The notes beneath the pieces are model-generated. The model was not told the DNA's origin and made no database searches. It saw only the letters and a program-made list of their open reading frames with translations. A program made the position numbers and the translations under genes. A DNA stretch of 64,000 nucleotides from Clostridium tepidum (GTDB lineage: Bacteria > Bacillota > Clostridia > Clostridiales > Clostridiaceae): the NCBI RefSeq assembly GCF_002008345.1, contig NZ_MRAE01000009.1, positions 25,421-89,420 of the forward strand, in the 5' to 3' direction. This document shows, one piece after another, positions 26,917 to 36,120 of this stretch. Numbering within the stretch: position 1 is the first letter of the stretch; the number at the start of each line of letters is the position of its first letter.

Positions 26917-28302
26917 TCAGTCCACACCTGCGACTTCCGCTTCGCACGTCGCCTGCGTGGACTGTCTGCTGTTGGATAACTTTTTAATTTCCTCCAAGAA
27001 ATCATATCCTTTTGGTACAAGGGGAGTATAAAACTCTGATATGACACTTGTTCCTACATCAACATAGCCACGACCTTTGATTCGCTTTAAGAAGAAATCC
27101 TTTTGTACGTCACTGCCAAACATCATGCCATAGCCCATTTCAGACATACGACCTAAAGCCACTCTGAAATTAAACTGATCACGGATTCCGTCGCCTAAAT
27201 ATTTTGCGTCTGGACGTTGACAAGCCAGTATTAGAAAGAAGCCAGCTTGACGACCTAACATGACAATCTGTTTCAGCTTATTCATAACTGCGGTGTTTTC
27301 TTTTGTTCCCAGCATTTCCATGAAAGCGACGTATTCATCAAAGATTAAGAAGTGTGCCGGGAGACCTAAGTAAGCATAATTTTTGCCAGTCTTATAGTTC
27401 TTCATCTGCTTCATTTCCTCACTACGTTTCATCATTTCTTCATAGAATGTTTCAATGCAAGAAAGCAAGTCTTCTTTTCTATAGTAGACATTTGCCATCA
27501 CAGAACCTAAGTCCGCAAGGTCAGCATTTTTCGGGTCAAGAATATACAGTTTTGAATCTGTATGAAGCAAGGCTTCAATCAGTGTCAGTATAAAGTAAGT
27601 TTTACCGCCACCTGTACCACCAGCAATCAACATATGAGGGAGCTTATCATATTCCCACCATACGTTTTTCATTAAGCGAAGTTTACCATCTTTAGCTTCT
27701 ACTTCATCAATAGAAATACGACTGGCTATGGTGTCATAGAGCAAAGTATATTCCACATAGGAATCCTTTAACTCTTTATCCGTCAGCTCACAGTACAAGC
27801 CACTCTCTAATTTCTTTTCCAAGTGTAAGAGTTGGTCTTGATATTTTCCCAGCGTGATTTCCACCCGTATCTGTATCAAGCCATTTTTAAGTCGATAATA
27901 CATTTTAGGGAAGTAGGTTATCTTTTCCTTTGTACGACCAGCACTATCTTTAAAGAAACCCTCTGTTTTGACCTGTTCAGATTCATACCACTTGTTTTCA
28001 AGTATCATCTTTGCCAGTTTTTGACGGTGGTAAAGTTGTTTAACCGTATCATAGCGAACCCGTTTGAATACAAACGCTACCAGCAAGCAGATAAGAATTG
28101 CGACACTGAAACTGATAATTAAATAGGGAATGTCAATCTTATCTGCTTGTGATAGGTTAAAATCCTGCCAGTTGATCTGCTGGATTGTCTTCACATGAAA
28201 CAGTCCGACAACCAGCAGGAAAACAGGCAGGAGTGACGCTATCGTAAAATGAAAGACTAAATCTTTACCAGATGGGCGAATCCTTTTACCACGCTGTTTC
28301 AT
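26917..28302 (-). CDS. orf21: Tn916 coupling ATPase Orf21 (FtsK/SpoIIIE-type, TcpA)
   Basis: 461 residues. Two N-terminal membrane helices (FTIASLLPVFLLVVGLF and IISFSVAILICLLVAFVF) precede a FtsK-like motor. Walker A is AGGTGGGKTYF (about residue 233) and Walker B is FLIFDEYVAF (about 325). It delivers the relaxase-DNA complex to the channel. Downstream of orf22 by 28 bases on the same strand; its stop lies next to oriT. Confidence 0.94.
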   Translation of the reverse strand: MKQRGKRIRPSGKDLVFHFTIASLLPVFLLVVGLFHVKTIQQINWQDFNLSQADKIDIPYLIISFSVAILICLLVAFVFKRVRYDTVKQLYHRQKLAKMILENKWYESEQVKTEGFFKDSAGRTKEKITYFPKMYYRLKNGLIQIRVEITLGKYQDQLLHLEKKLESGLYCELTDKELKDSYVEYTLLYDTIASRISIDEVEAKDGKLRLMKNVWWEYDKLPHMLIAGGTGGGKTYFILTLIEALLHTDSKLYILDPKNADLADLGSVMANVYYRKEDLLSCIETFYEEMMKRSEEMKQMKNYKTGKNYAYLGLPAHFLIFDEYVAFMEMLGTKENTAVMNKLKQIVMLGRQAGFFLILACQRPDAKYLGDGIRDQFNFRVALGRMSEMGYGMMFGSDVQKDFFLKRIKGRGYVDVGTSVISEFYTPLVPKGYDFLEEIKKLSNSRQSTQATCEAEVAGVD

Positions 28303-28330
28303 GCGAAAAAGTCTCCTTTCTACCTAGCGA

Positions 28331-28717
28331 CTATTTGTCTTGTGTCGGTTCTTTCTTTGCTTGTGGTTGAGCTTTGAATGAACTAGAATCCTTTGTCAGC
28401 ACAATATCGTCTGCCTTGATATACCAGTCAACATCTGCTCCTTGATAGGTGGCAGTAGCAACGGTGTCCGCAATGGGATTGATAAGTTCCACCCGTGCGT
28501 TATAATCAAACTCTTTCAAAGGCACGCTGGCAGGAATACTTACTTGAATCATGCGTCCTTGTCCTTTGGATTTTAAGTCATAGGTACGTTCCTTGATTTC
28601 ATCTGAAACCGACCCGTCTTCATTTTGGATTCTCACTTCACGACGTAGAGCAGAGAATTTCAATTCTCCAAAAGTCGTGTCTTTATCTAATACAATGCCA
28701 TTTGCTAATCTCATCAT
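28331..28717 (-). CDS. orf22: Tn916 Orf22, YdcP-family protein
   Basis: 128 residues of the YdcP/DUF961 family, which occurs in pairs at the start of Tn916 and ICEBs1 transfer operons. Shared motifs with orf23 are FGELKFSALRREVR here and FGNLEFAGEDKVVQRR there, and R-Y-L/S-D patterns. No membrane segment. Its role is unclear; it is usually an early gene of the transfer operon. Confidence 0.88.
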   Translation of the reverse strand: MMRLANGIVLDKDTTFGELKFSALRREVRIQNEDGSVSDEIKERTYDLKSKGQGRMIQVSIPASVPLKEFDYNARVELINPIADTVATATYQGADVDWYIKADDIVLTKDSSSFKAQPQAKKEPTQDK

Positions 28718-28732
28718 TTTTCCTCTCTTTCT

Positions 28733-29047
28733 TTATTCTTTTATCATGTCGTCAGCATGTAAAAGGTAATTTGTAAAACCACGAGTGCCGATTTTGTAGC
28801 CCTCTGCGGTAATACGTGGATTGACTAACTTCACACGTTCCTCAAAGCCGAAATGTTTTTCGCCAGCTTCAGCAGGAAGCACCACCACAATATCATCTGC
28901 TCTTTGAACATCAGAATAGAGATTATAGCTTCTTGATAAGACAGTTAGCCGTCCGTTGATTCTTCGCTGAACGACTTTATCCTCGCCAGCAAATTCTAAA
29001 TTGCCGAATGTTTTTTCCATGTTGGGAATCACAAATTTAAGTTCCAT
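28733..29047 (-). CDS. orf23: Tn916 Orf23, YdcP-family protein
   Basis: 104 residues, a paralogue of orf22 (15 bases downstream). It has KTFGNLEFAGEDKVVQRR, SRSYNLYSD and GFEERVKLVNP, all with counterparts in orf22. It is one of the first genes of the transfer operon, as in Tn916. Biochemical role unknown. Confidence 0.88.
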   Translation of the reverse strand: MELKFVIPNMEKTFGNLEFAGEDKVVQRRINGRLTVLSRSYNLYSDVQRADDIVVVLPAEAGEKHFGFEERVKLVNPRITAEGYKIGTRGFTNYLLHADDMIKE

Positions 29048-29069
29048 ATTTTTACCTATCCTTTCTTTT

Positions 29070-29144
29070 TTATTGGCTGAATGAATGTTTGATGGTCTTA
29101 AAGAGTGGGGAACGACCTTTTGATTCTTGATTTTTTGTTTTCAT
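29070..29144 (-). CDS. orf24: Tn916 Orf24-like 24-residue peptide
   Basis: Short frame MKTKNQESKGRSPLFKTIKH followed by four residues and a stop. GAAAGGAAGTG lies eight bases upstream of the ATG. It is basic and is the first frame of the transfer operon. Downstream of it comes orf23 after 22 bases. It could be a real small protein or a leader; position and ribosome site are the only support. Confidence 0.55.
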   Translation of the reverse strand: MKTKNQESKGRSPLFKTIKHSFSQ

Positions 29145-29176
29145 AAGTTCACTTCCTTTCAAAATCGGGTAAAAAA

Positions 29177-29203
29177 ATAGACACCTCATTTTTTGAAGTG
29201 TCT
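29177..29203. terminator. Hairpin at the transfer-operon end of the element
   Basis: Near-perfect inverted repeat TAGACACCTC / GAAGTGTCTA with a T/A-rich loop, just upstream of orf24. It could stop transcription entering from the host side or fold in the leader of the transfer transcript. Confidence 0.5.
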
Positions 29204-29287
29204 ACCTATTAAATATTCAAATTTTATTGGAAGTATCTTTATATCTTCACTTTTCAAGGATAAATCGTCGTATCAAAGCTCATTCAT

Positions 29288-29310
29288 AAGTAGTAAATTA
29301 GTAGTAAATT
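29288..29310. promoter_or_regulatory. Paired integrase arm-binding sites, orf24 end
   Basis: Two tandem copies of the arm-type site (AAGTAGTAAATT at 29288-29299 and AGTAGTAAATT at 29300-29310), the same sequence as at 11594-11605. They mark the distal end of the element, which finishes within about 80 bases. Confidence 0.75.
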
Positions 29311-29390
29311 GAGTGGTTTTGACCTTGATAAAGTGTGATAAGTCCAGTTTTTATGCGGATAACTAGATTTTTATGCTATTTTTATTTTAA

Positions 29391-29669
29391 AAAATATATA
29401 TTTTTATTTCAGTATTTATAACCTAAAAATTCATTATTAAATAATATTCTAAATATCATTTTTATGTCATTAATTGATAAAAACAATCTTACATAACCTA
29501 AAAATAAGCCATCTTTATTTTTATAATATTTATATTATTTATTAAACTTATGAGAAAATTTATTTTAAATACCGTTTAAATTATAATATAATTCTATCCA
29601 TATAATTCATTCATAAATTTTTATTTTAAGATGAATTTTTGTTGTTTTAATAAAATCTCTTTAAAAAAG
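29391..29669. other. AT-rich host DNA next to the element
   Basis: About 280 bases of AT-rich sequence between the end of the element and the first copy of the inverted-repeat element. No gene-like frame seen. The native promoter of the amine oxidase gene, if displaced by the insertion, would lie in this stretch. Confidence 0.4.
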
Positions 29670-29763
29670 AAGCTGTGACACTAAGGATAAATCCTACAAT
29701 ACATTGCGCTATTTAGATTTGCAAAACAATATATTGTATATAAAATTCTTAATGTCACAGCCT
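29670..29763. repeat. MITE-like inverted-repeat element, copy 1
   Basis: Ends GCTGTGACACTAAG (29672-29685) and CTTAATGTCACAGC (29748-29761) are near-perfect inverted repeats. The centre contains TTTGCAAAACAATATATTGT. A second copy lies at 38178-38274. It is immediately downstream of mnmA, where it may also serve as terminator. Confidence 0.75.
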
Positions 29764-29769
29764 TTTTAT

Positions 29770-30849
29770 TTACTTTTCAATTACTCCCCCACCTATCACT
29801 AAATCACCCTTATAAAATACTACGGATTGCCCTTTAGTTATAGCTCTTTGCTTTTCATAAAAATTTACTTTTACTTTTCCATGTTCCATTGGTGTTATCA
29901 CTGCTTTTGAAGGAGTTTGGGAATATCTTATCTTCGCCTCAACTTCCATAGGCTCTTTTAAAATATCAAAAGGTATGTAATTTACATCCTTAGCTATAAG
30001 TTCTGTATTTAAAAGATCTTCTAGATTTCCTAAAACTACTTCATTTTTAAAAGGATTTATATCTACTACGTACATAGGTTTTCCAAAGGATATGCCTAAT
30101 CCTTTTCTTTGACCTATAGTATAGTATACTATTCCTTTATGTTTACCTAAAACATTCCCTTCTTTATCTACGAAGTTTCCCTCTCTCACTTTATTTGGGA
30201 ATCTATTTTTAATATATTTTCCATGATCATTATCTGGTATAAAACATATTTCTTCACTATCTTTTTTATTATGAACTCTAAGTCCTATATCTTTAGCTAT
30301 TTTTCTTATTTCACTTTTTTTATACTGTCCACAAGGCATTAAAGTTCTTTCTAATTGAAATTGTGTGAGATTATAAAGTGCATAGGTTTGATCTTTTTTA
30401 TCATCCTCCGATTTTCTTATTATATATCTATCATCTCTTTTTTCTATAATAGCATAATGTCCTGTAGCGACATAATCTATTCCCATTGCCATAGCTTTAT
30501 CTAAAAATGCAGAAAATTTTATAAACCTATTGCATGCTATACATGGATTTGGTGTTCTTCCTTCTACGTATTCATCTACAAAATAATCAATAACATTTCT
30601 TTTAAAAGCATCTTTAAAATTCATAACATAAAAAGGAATGTCTATTTTATTTGCTACTCTTCTCGCATCTGCTACTGCACTTAAAGAGCAACATCCACCT
30701 TCTTTTTCTACAAATTCTTCATCATCTTGCCAAATTTGCATAGTTACTCCTATAACATCATAACCCTGCTCCTTTAAAAGATAAGCTGCTACTGAACTAT
30801 CTACTCCTCCACTCATGCCAACTAAAACTTTTTTTTTCAAAATATCCAC
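29770..30849 (-). CDS. mnmA: tRNA-specific 2-thiouridylase
   Basis: 359 residues, the normal MnmA length. It makes 2-thiouridine at position 34 of tRNA-Lys, -Glu and -Gln using persulfide sulfur. The PP-loop is SGGVDSS (residues 13-19). Catalytic Cys103 lies in NPCIACN and Cys202 in EEICFIPD. A Cys-Cys pair near residue 53 (GGCCS) is typical of clostridial forms. The ribosome site AGGTGG precedes the ATG. It ends the sulfur cluster and has a cysteine desulfurase and LDCC protein upstream, the likely sulfur donors. Confidence 0.96.
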   Translation of the reverse strand: MDILKKKVLVGMSGGVDSSVAAYLLKEQGYDVIGVTMQIWQDDEEFVEKEGGCCSLSAVADARRVANKIDIPFYVMNFKDAFKRNVIDYFVDEYVEGRTPNPCIACNRFIKFSAFLDKAMAMGIDYVATGHYAIIEKRDDRYIIRKSEDDKKDQTYALYNLTQFQLERTLMPCGQYKKSEIRKIAKDIGLRVHNKKDSEEICFIPDNDHGKYIKNRFPNKVREGNFVDKEGNVLGKHKGIVYYTIGQRKGLGISFGKPMYVVDINPFKNEVVLGNLEDLLNTELIAKDVNYIPFDILKEPMEVEAKIRYSQTPSKAVITPMEHGKVKVNFYEKQRAITKGQSVVFYKGDLVIGGGVIEK

Positions 30850-30945
30850 CTCCTCACTAAATTATTAATAAATATCTATTTACCTATTATAATTTTTTAT
30901 AATTTTTATTTTGCAAAATTATTATTATATACTACAATTTTAAAA

Positions 30946-31074
30946 TTACTTATTTTTAGATTTATTATTGACTATATTATTTTTGTTTAAGTGGCAACAA
31001 TCTAATTTTTTATTTTCAAATTCTTTCTCATTAACTTTTTCTAACTTTTTTATTAATCTATTAAATATGTTCAT
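30946..31074 (-). CDS. LDCC-motif small putative metal-binding protein
   Basis: 42 residues: MNIFNRLIKKLEKVNEKEFE then NKKLDCCHLNKNN and a basic tail. The LDCCHLNK core identifies the LDCC-motif family of tiny putative metal-binding proteins, as I recall the name. AAGGTG lies five bases ahead of the ATG. It is too short for most gene callers. It sits between larE and mnmA on the same strand. A role in binding iron, zinc or persulfide sulfur for the neighbouring enzymes is plausible but unproven. Confidence 0.75.
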   Translation of the reverse strand: MNIFNRLIKKLEKVNEKEFENKKLDCCHLNKNNIVNNKSKNK

Positions 31075-31232
31075 ATTATCACCTTACAGAGTTATTTTTA
31101 ATATAAATGAACTTTTTCAAATTTTATCTGATACCCACAACACCTATATCCTATATATTATAAGTTTTAATGTATTATAAAAATATTAAATTTATTTCAC
31201 TTTGCTAATTATTTTCTTTAAACTATGTTAAA

Positions 31233-32033
31233 CTAATTTTTATTTATTCCAATATTTAAACTACCCATATTATACCCCTCTGTATCTACAGTAACATATT
31301 TAAATCCCAATTTTTTTAGTTTTTCTGATACTTTATCTAAAATATCCTCATTAAACAACTTGACTCTTTCATTTTTAGGTACTTCTATTCTTGCCAAATC
31401 TTTATGACTTCTTACTCGTACTGCTCTAAATCCTAATTCCATCATATATATTTCTGCCTTTTCTATTCTGGATAACTCTTCTTCTTTTATTTCTTGGTTA
31501 TAAGGAATTCTAGATAAAAGACAGGCATAAGCTGGTTTATTCCAAGTTTCTAATCCTAATTCTTTAGATAAAATTCTTACTTCCTTTTTATTAATAGAGT
31601 TTTCTAAAAGAGGACTTTTAACATCTAACTCTTTTAACGCTCTCATACCTGGTCTATAATCTTTAGTATCATCTAAATTAGTTCCATCTACTATGTATTT
31701 AACCCCTTTTTCTTTTGCTAATTCTTTTATTTTGGTAAACACACTTTTTTTACATATATAGCATCTATCTTCTGGATTAAATCTTATTTCTTCAAGCATC
31801 GGCACTTCTAAAAAATATGATTTTATTCCTATATTATTTGCTAATTCTTTAGCTTCTTCTATTTCCCATTTAGGAATATAAGGGGATACTACTGTAATAG
31901 AAATAGCCTTATCACCTAGAGCTTCTTTTGCTGCTTTTAATAATAATGTACTATCTACACCTCCAGAAAAAGCTACTGCTACACTCTCTAGATTTTTTAA
32001 ATATTTAATAAGATTGTTATATTTATGATTCAT
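31233..32033 (-). CDS. larE: LarE-like ATP-dependent sulfur transferase
   Basis: 266 residues. The PP-loop is SGGVDST (23-29). Family LarE converts pyridine dinucleotide carboxylates to thioacids for the nickel-pincer cofactor. Three Cys are seen: Cys91 and Cys94 (DRCYICKK) and Cys171 (AYACLLSRIPY). Cys171 is at the position of the sacrificial cysteine; the presence of two more suggests the iron-sulfur-cluster type that works catalytically. No larB, larC or lactate racemase occurs in this window. Downstream of iscS by 43 bases and upstream of the LDCC protein and mnmA, so it may have another sulfur-transfer role. Confidence 0.85.
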   Translation of the reverse strand: MNHKYNNLIKYLKNLESVAVAFSGGVDSTLLLKAAKEALGDKAISITVVSPYIPKWEIEEAKELANNIGIKSYFLEVPMLEEIRFNPEDRCYICKKSVFTKIKELAKEKGVKYIVDGTNLDDTKDYRPGMRALKELDVKSPLLENSINKKEVRILSKELGLETWNKPAYACLLSRIPYNQEIKEEELSRIEKAEIYMMELGFRAVRVRSHKDLARIEVPKNERVKLFNEDILDKVSEKLKKLGFKYVTVDTEGYNMGSLNIGINKN

Positions 32034-32076
32034 TTTAATACCATCCCCTCTAATATAAATTACCTAAATTTAATAA

Positions 32077-33207
32077 TTAATTTAATATTTTTTTTAACTT
32101 TTTTAATACAAATTCTATTTCTTCCTCTGTATTTTTAGCTCCTAGAGTAAATCTTATAGTTTTTTTTGAAAGTTTTTTATCTAATCCTAAAGCTAAAAGC
32201 ACATGAGATGCATAAGCCGCTCCTGCTGAACAAGCACTTCCTGCTGAAGCACATATTCCTTCATTATCTAAAAGCATAAGTAAAAGATCTCCATCTATGT
32301 TCTTGAAACTCACATTTATGTTTCCTTTTAACCTGTCATCGCCTAATGCACCATTTATTTTAGTTCCCTCTATTTGTAAAAGTCCTTTTATAAATTTATC
32401 TCTAAGTTTTTCTATTCTTTTATTTTCTTCTTCACCATTTTCTTTTAATAAAGAAATAGCTTTTTGAAACCCAACTATAGCTGCTAGATTCTCTGTTCCC
32501 GCTCTTTTTCCTCTTTCTTGACTACCACCATGTAAAAGATTATCAATTTTTGTACCTTTTTTTATATATAAGGCCCCAATACCTTTAGGTCCATATATTT
32601 TATGTGCAGCCATAGTCATTAAATCTATGTTCATTTCTCTTACATTTATATGTGTTTGCCCTAAAGCTTGAACTGCATCTGTGTGAAATAAAACTTTATG
32701 ACTTCTACAAATCTCTCCTATAGACTTTATATCTTGTATAGTTCCTATTTCATTGTTAGCAGTCATAATAGAAACCAATATAGTATCTTTTCTTATACTT
32801 TCTTCTAATTTTTTTAAATCAATTCTTCCAATTTTATCTACAGGTAAAAATGTTATTTCAAATCCCTTTTGTTCTAGATATTTGCAACTATTTAGAACTG
32901 CTGGATGCTCTATAGAAGAGGTTATTATATGTCTTCCTTTTGACTCATTACCATAAGCTACACCTTTTATAGCCCAATTATCTCCCTCTGTACCACCAGA
33001 TGTGAAAAATATTTCTTCTGGCTCTCCTCCTATAAAATCTGCAATTTCCTCCTTAGCTTCATCTATAGCAATCTTTAAAGTATTAGACATATTGTATATA
33101 GCAGAAGGATTAGCATAATATTGAGTTAAATAAGGAATCATAGCATCTAGCACATCTTTTTTTATATAAGTAGTTGCTGCATGATCCATATATATATTAT
33201 TTTTCAT
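32077..33207 (-). CDS. Cysteine desulfurase (NifS/IscS family)
   Basis: 376 residues, class V aminotransferase fold. The PLP lysine is Lys203 (MAAHKIYGPKGIG), and the N-terminal motif is MDHAATT. The catalytic Cys is in the loop GSACSAGAAYASHVL near residue 325. It takes sulfur from cysteine and passes it as persulfide to acceptors. No IscU-type scaffold gene adjoins; instead larE, the LDCC protein and mnmA follow. That favours a dedicated tRNA-thiolation or LarE role, though a general Fe-S role is possible. Confidence 0.93.
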   Translation of the reverse strand: MKNNIYMDHAATTYIKKDVLDAMIPYLTQYYANPSAIYNMSNTLKIAIDEAKEEIADFIGGEPEEIFFTSGGTEGDNWAIKGVAYGNESKGRHIITSSIEHPAVLNSCKYLEQKGFEITFLPVDKIGRIDLKKLEESIRKDTILVSIMTANNEIGTIQDIKSIGEICRSHKVLFHTDAVQALGQTHINVREMNIDLMTMAAHKIYGPKGIGALYIKKGTKIDNLLHGGSQERGKRAGTENLAAIVGFQKAISLLKENGEEENKRIEKLRDKFIKGLLQIEGTKINGALGDDRLKGNINVSFKNIDGDLLLMLLDNEGICASAGSACSAGAAYASHVLLALGLDKKLSKKTIRFTLGAKNTEEEIEFVLKKLKKILN

Positions 33208-33301
33208 ATAATCACCATTACTTTTTTAATATTATTATTTATAGATTTTTTACTATTATACTTTAAAGCTCTATATAAAACTATTTAATTTTTAAAACAG
33301 A

Positions 33302-34120
33302 TTATTTTTTTCTTTTCTCTGTAACATTTTCTCCAAACCATTTTGTAGATATTTTTTCCAAAGTTCCATCTTTTCCCATATCGTCTAGAGCTTTATTTAC
33401 TTTTTCTATTTTATCCTTATTTTCTTCCTTTTTTACAAAAGGATACGCATTTTCCATCTCTTCTATAGGTTCACCAGCTAGCTGTAAATTTAGTCCTGAT
33501 CTTTTTATATTTATAAGGCATGCTAAACTATCTTCTATTAAAGCATCAACTCTACCTAAATCCACATCTTGAAACATTCCTGAAAAACTGTTATATTGCT
33601 TTGCTTTTACGTCTTTTCCTTTATTTTCATTGTTATAATCTTCTATAGATCTAGAATAATTAGTTCCTACCTGAGTAGCTACAGTTTTACCTTCTAAATC
33701 CTTTAAAGATTTTATATTATTATTGCCTTTTTTTGTAACTAACTGAACTCCTGAATAAATATATGGCTTTGAAAAATAATATTTTTCTTTTTTCTGATCT
33801 GTAACAGTTATTTGATTTGCTACAGTATCTATTTTGCCTGTATCTAACATTCCCATAATGCCTGTCCAATCTGATACTACAAATTCTGGTTTATAACCTA
33901 TTCTTTTACCTATATCTTCCCAAATATCAATTTCAAAACCTTGAACTTTTTTGCTATCTTTATCTATGAAAGTAAAAGGATAATATTGTCCTGATGTTCC
34001 TATTTTTATTGTATTTTCCTTTGTTTCTTTATTATTTTGACCACATGCTGTTACTGCTATTCCTAAAGTTACAACTAATAACATAGTTAAAAATAATTTC
34101 TTAAATTTTTTTATATTCAT
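33302..34120 (-). CDS. Cystine-type ABC transporter binding lipoprotein
   Basis: 272 residues. A signal peptide with lipobox (VTACGQ, Cys26) anchors it to the membrane. The type II amino-acid-binding fold includes GTSGQYYPFTFIDKDSKK, GFEIDIWEDI and DTVANQITVTDQKKEKYYFS, which is typical of cystine or polar amino acid binders. It lies between iscS and the permease, downstream of cysK, which supports cystine as ligand. Confidence 0.88.
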   Translation of the reverse strand: MNIKKFKKLFLTMLLVVTLGIAVTACGQNNKETKENTIKIGTSGQYYPFTFIDKDSKKVQGFEIDIWEDIGKRIGYKPEFVVSDWTGIMGMLDTGKIDTVANQITVTDQKKEKYYFSKPYIYSGVQLVTKKGNNNIKSLKDLEGKTVATQVGTNYSRSIEDYNNENKGKDVKAKQYNSFSGMFQDVDLGRVDALIEDSLACLINIKRSGLNLQLAGEPIEEMENAYPFVKKEENKDKIEKVNKALDDMGKDGTLEKISTKWFGENVTEKRKK

Positions 34121-34154
34121 TTCTACATCCTCCTAGTATTATTGATATTTAAAC

Positions 34155-34826
34155 TTAATAAGCTTTTCCTATTTTTCTTTCTAATATTTTTTGTATAAAA
34201 TTAAATATTTCTACTATTAACCAATATATTAAAGCTACTGCTAAATAATTTTCAAAAAACCTATAGCTAGATGCGGCATTCATCTGTGCTTTAGATAATA
34301 TTTCTGCAACTCCAACAGTAAATGCTAAAGATGAACTTTTTAAAAGATCGATGAAGCTATTTCCTAAAGAAGGTATAGCAATTCTAGTAGCCTGAGGTAA
34401 AATTATTCTTTTCATAGCCTGAAATTCGGTCATTCCTAAAGATAATGAAGCTTCCATTTGACCTTTATCTATAGACATTATGGCACCTCTTATTATCTCT
34501 GCCATATAAGCTGAACCATTCATACTCAAAGCGATAACTACTGCCATATAAGCAGGTATTTCTTTAAATGTTGGAATGATTTGAGGCATACCATAGTAGA
34601 AGAGGAAAAGTTGTATTAAAATAGGAGTTCCTCTAAAAAAAGATATATAGATCTCACTTACTCTATGCAAAACTTTAAATTTATACATCCTTATTACTGC
34701 CAATATAACTCCTAATAAAACAGCCATAATCATAGATAAAACAGCTATGGACAAAGTTATATGAACATATTTTAAAAGAACTAAGTATGATTGTACTAAA
34801 TATTTTTCATCAAAAATTTTCACCAT
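34155..34826 (-). CDS. Amino-acid ABC transporter permease (cystine type)
   Basis: 223 residues with about five membrane helices and the EAA loop (EASLSLGMTEFQAMKRIILPQA at about 138-159) that docks the ATPase. HisM/TcyB family. No ATPase gene of this transporter is present nearby, so the permease must borrow one or the gene lies elsewhere. Co-directional with cysK (40 bases upstream) and the binding protein (34 bases downstream). Confidence 0.9.
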   Translation of the reverse strand: MVKIFDEKYLVQSYLVLLKYVHITLSIAVLSMIMAVLLGVILAVIRMYKFKVLHRVSEIYISFFRGTPILIQLFLFYYGMPQIIPTFKEIPAYMAVVIALSMNGSAYMAEIIRGAIMSIDKGQMEASLSLGMTEFQAMKRIILPQATRIAIPSLGNSFIDLLKSSSLAFTVGVAEILSKAQMNAASSYRFFENYLAVALIYWLIVEIFNFIQKILERKIGKAY

Positions 34827-34865
34827 TTCTCCCTCCTACTATAATTTCCTCTACAATTATTTTTA

Positions 34866-35795
34866 CTATTCGAATACTCCTGTTGATAAATATCTTTGTC
34901 CTGTATCTGGAAGTAATACTACTATATTCTTTCCTTCATTTTCTGGTCTTTCAGCTACTTTCATAGCTGCATATATTGCTGCTCCAGAGGATATTCCTAC
35001 TAAAAGCCCTTCTGTTTTTGCTACATTTTTTGTAATTTCAAAGGCCTTCTCATTAGATACTTTAAATATTTCATCTAAAATCTCTGTATTTAAAGTTGTT
35101 GGTACAAATCCTGCTCCTATTCCTTGAATTTTATGTGCTCCTGGATTCCCTCCTGATAAAACTGAGGAATTTTCCGGTTCTACTGCTATTATTTTTATAT
35201 CCTTATTTTTTTCTTTTAAATATTCTCCTACTCCTGATATTGTTCCACCAGTACCTACACCTGCTATAAATATATCTACTTCACCTTCTGTATCATTCCA
35301 AATTTCTACTGCTGTAGTCTTTTTATGCATTGCAGGATTAAATTTATTTTCAAATTGTTGTAAAACAAAAGAATCTTTATATTCTTTTGATAATTCTGTG
35401 GCCTTTTCTATAGCACCTTTCATACCATCTTTTCCCGGTGTTAAAATTAGTTCAGCACCATAAGCTTTCAATATAAGCCTTCTTTCCATACTCATAGTTT
35501 CTGGCATAGTTAATATAAGTTTATAACCTTTAGCTGCTGCTACAAATGCAAGTCCTACCCCTGTATTACCACTAGTAGGTTCTATTATCACTGTATCTTT
35601 ATTTATTAATCCTTCTTTTTCTGCTTCTTCTATCATGGCAAAAGCTATTCTATCTTTTACACTACTTGCTGGATTAAAATATTCTACTTTTGCTAATATA
35701 TTGGCTTTTAGTTTATTTTCTTCTTTTAATTTTACTAATTCCAATAAGGGTGTATTTCCTATTAACTCTGTTATATTTTTGTATATTTTTTTCAT
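34866..35795 (-). CDS. cysK: Cysteine synthase A (O-acetylserine sulfhydrylase)
   Basis: 309 residues. It forms cysteine from O-acetylserine and sulfide. PLP lysine Lys47 is in [11 protein letters not shown]. The substrate loop is TSGNTG (about 74-79), and the phosphate loop GTGGT is near residue 184. First gene of the cystine/cysteine operon (cysK, permease, binding protein), with GGGG nine bases before the ATG. A likely Rrf2-type operator half site lies at 35830-35838 overlapping the -10 box. Confidence 0.95.
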   Translation of the reverse strand: MKKIYKNITELIGNTPLLELVKLKEENKLKANILAKVEYFNPASSVKDRIAFAMIEEAEKEGLINKDTVIIEPTSGNTGVGLAFVAAAKGYKLILTMPETMSMERRLILKAYGAELILTPGKDGMKGAIEKATELSKEYKDSFVLQQFENKFNPAMHKKTTAVEIWNDTEGEVDIFIAGVGTGGTISGVGEYLKEKNKDIKIIAVEPENSSVLSGGNPGAHKIQGIGAGFVPTTLNTEILDEIFKVSNEKAFEITKNVAKTEGLLVGISSGAAIYAAMKVAERPENEGKNIVVLLPDTGQRYLSTGVFE

Positions 35796-35829
35796 AATTA
35801 TTTTCCCCTTTCAAGGTTTAATCTTTTTA

Positions 35830-35862
35830 GAATACTATAAGTTTACATATTTGTTTACTAAG
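35830..35862 (-). promoter_or_regulatory. cysK promoter with possible Rrf2 operator half-site
   Basis: TATAGT (-10, minus strand, 35834-35839) is preceded by a weak -35. The plus-strand sequence GAATACTAT (35830-35838) also occurs in the Rrf2 gene promoter palindrome (36559-36584). It is followed by TAAGTTTACATATTTGTTTACT with direct repeats of TTTAC. A shared site would let the Rrf2 protein repress both promoters. Confidence 0.5.
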
Positions 35863-35869
35863 TTTTAAA

Positions 35870-36094
35870 AATAAATTTTATTTATTATTATTTGTACAAT
35901 ATACACTTACTACACATAAAACCATCCCCTTTTATCCAGCATCCATAATATATCTAAATTAAGTAAATATTTTCATTACATATCATATAAAATTTAACTC
36001 ATTTATTATAAAATTGTATTTATTATCTATTATAACTATTAGATAATACCTAATTATTCTTATTGGTTTACTAGGTATTTATATTTAAATAAAC
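35870..36094. other. AT-rich gap upstream of cysK
   Basis: About 225 bases, mostly AT. A perfect or near-perfect short hairpin (TAACTATTAG ... around 36045) is seen, but no gene and no clear riboswitch. Nothing else was found. Confidence 0.4.
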
Positions 36095-36120
36095 TGTACT
36101 ACATTATTATATGTAGTACA
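36095..36120 (-). terminator. Terminator overlapping the end of the Rrf2 gene
   Basis: Perfect 10-bp inverted repeat TGTACTACAT (36095-36104) / ATGTAGTACA (36111-36120) with a six-base loop, overlapping the stop codon of the Rrf2 gene, with T-rich sequence downstream on the minus strand. Confidence 0.65.

Larger units (their letters stand above)
11440..29390. mobile_element. Tn916-family integrative conjugative element carrying tet(M)
   Basis: Gene content and order match Tn916 throughout: int, xis, orf8, orf7, orf9, KTR gene, tet(M), orf13-orf24, with oriT between orf20 and orf21. The estimated span, about 17.95 kb, is close to the 18.0 kb of Tn916. GC is clearly higher than in the flanks. 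Arm-type integrase sites (AAGTAGTAAATT) lie near both ends at 11594-11605 and 29288-29310. Ends are approximate: the host sequence is also AT-rich and Tn916 makes no target duplication. All recognised genes are intact, so the element may be transferable. The insertion is intergenic, between the amine oxidase gene and mnmA. Confidence 0.93.

Noticed and set aside
26762..26947. Minus-strand 61-codon frame across oriT
   Set aside because: It consists of the oriT inverted repeats translated and has no ribosome site.
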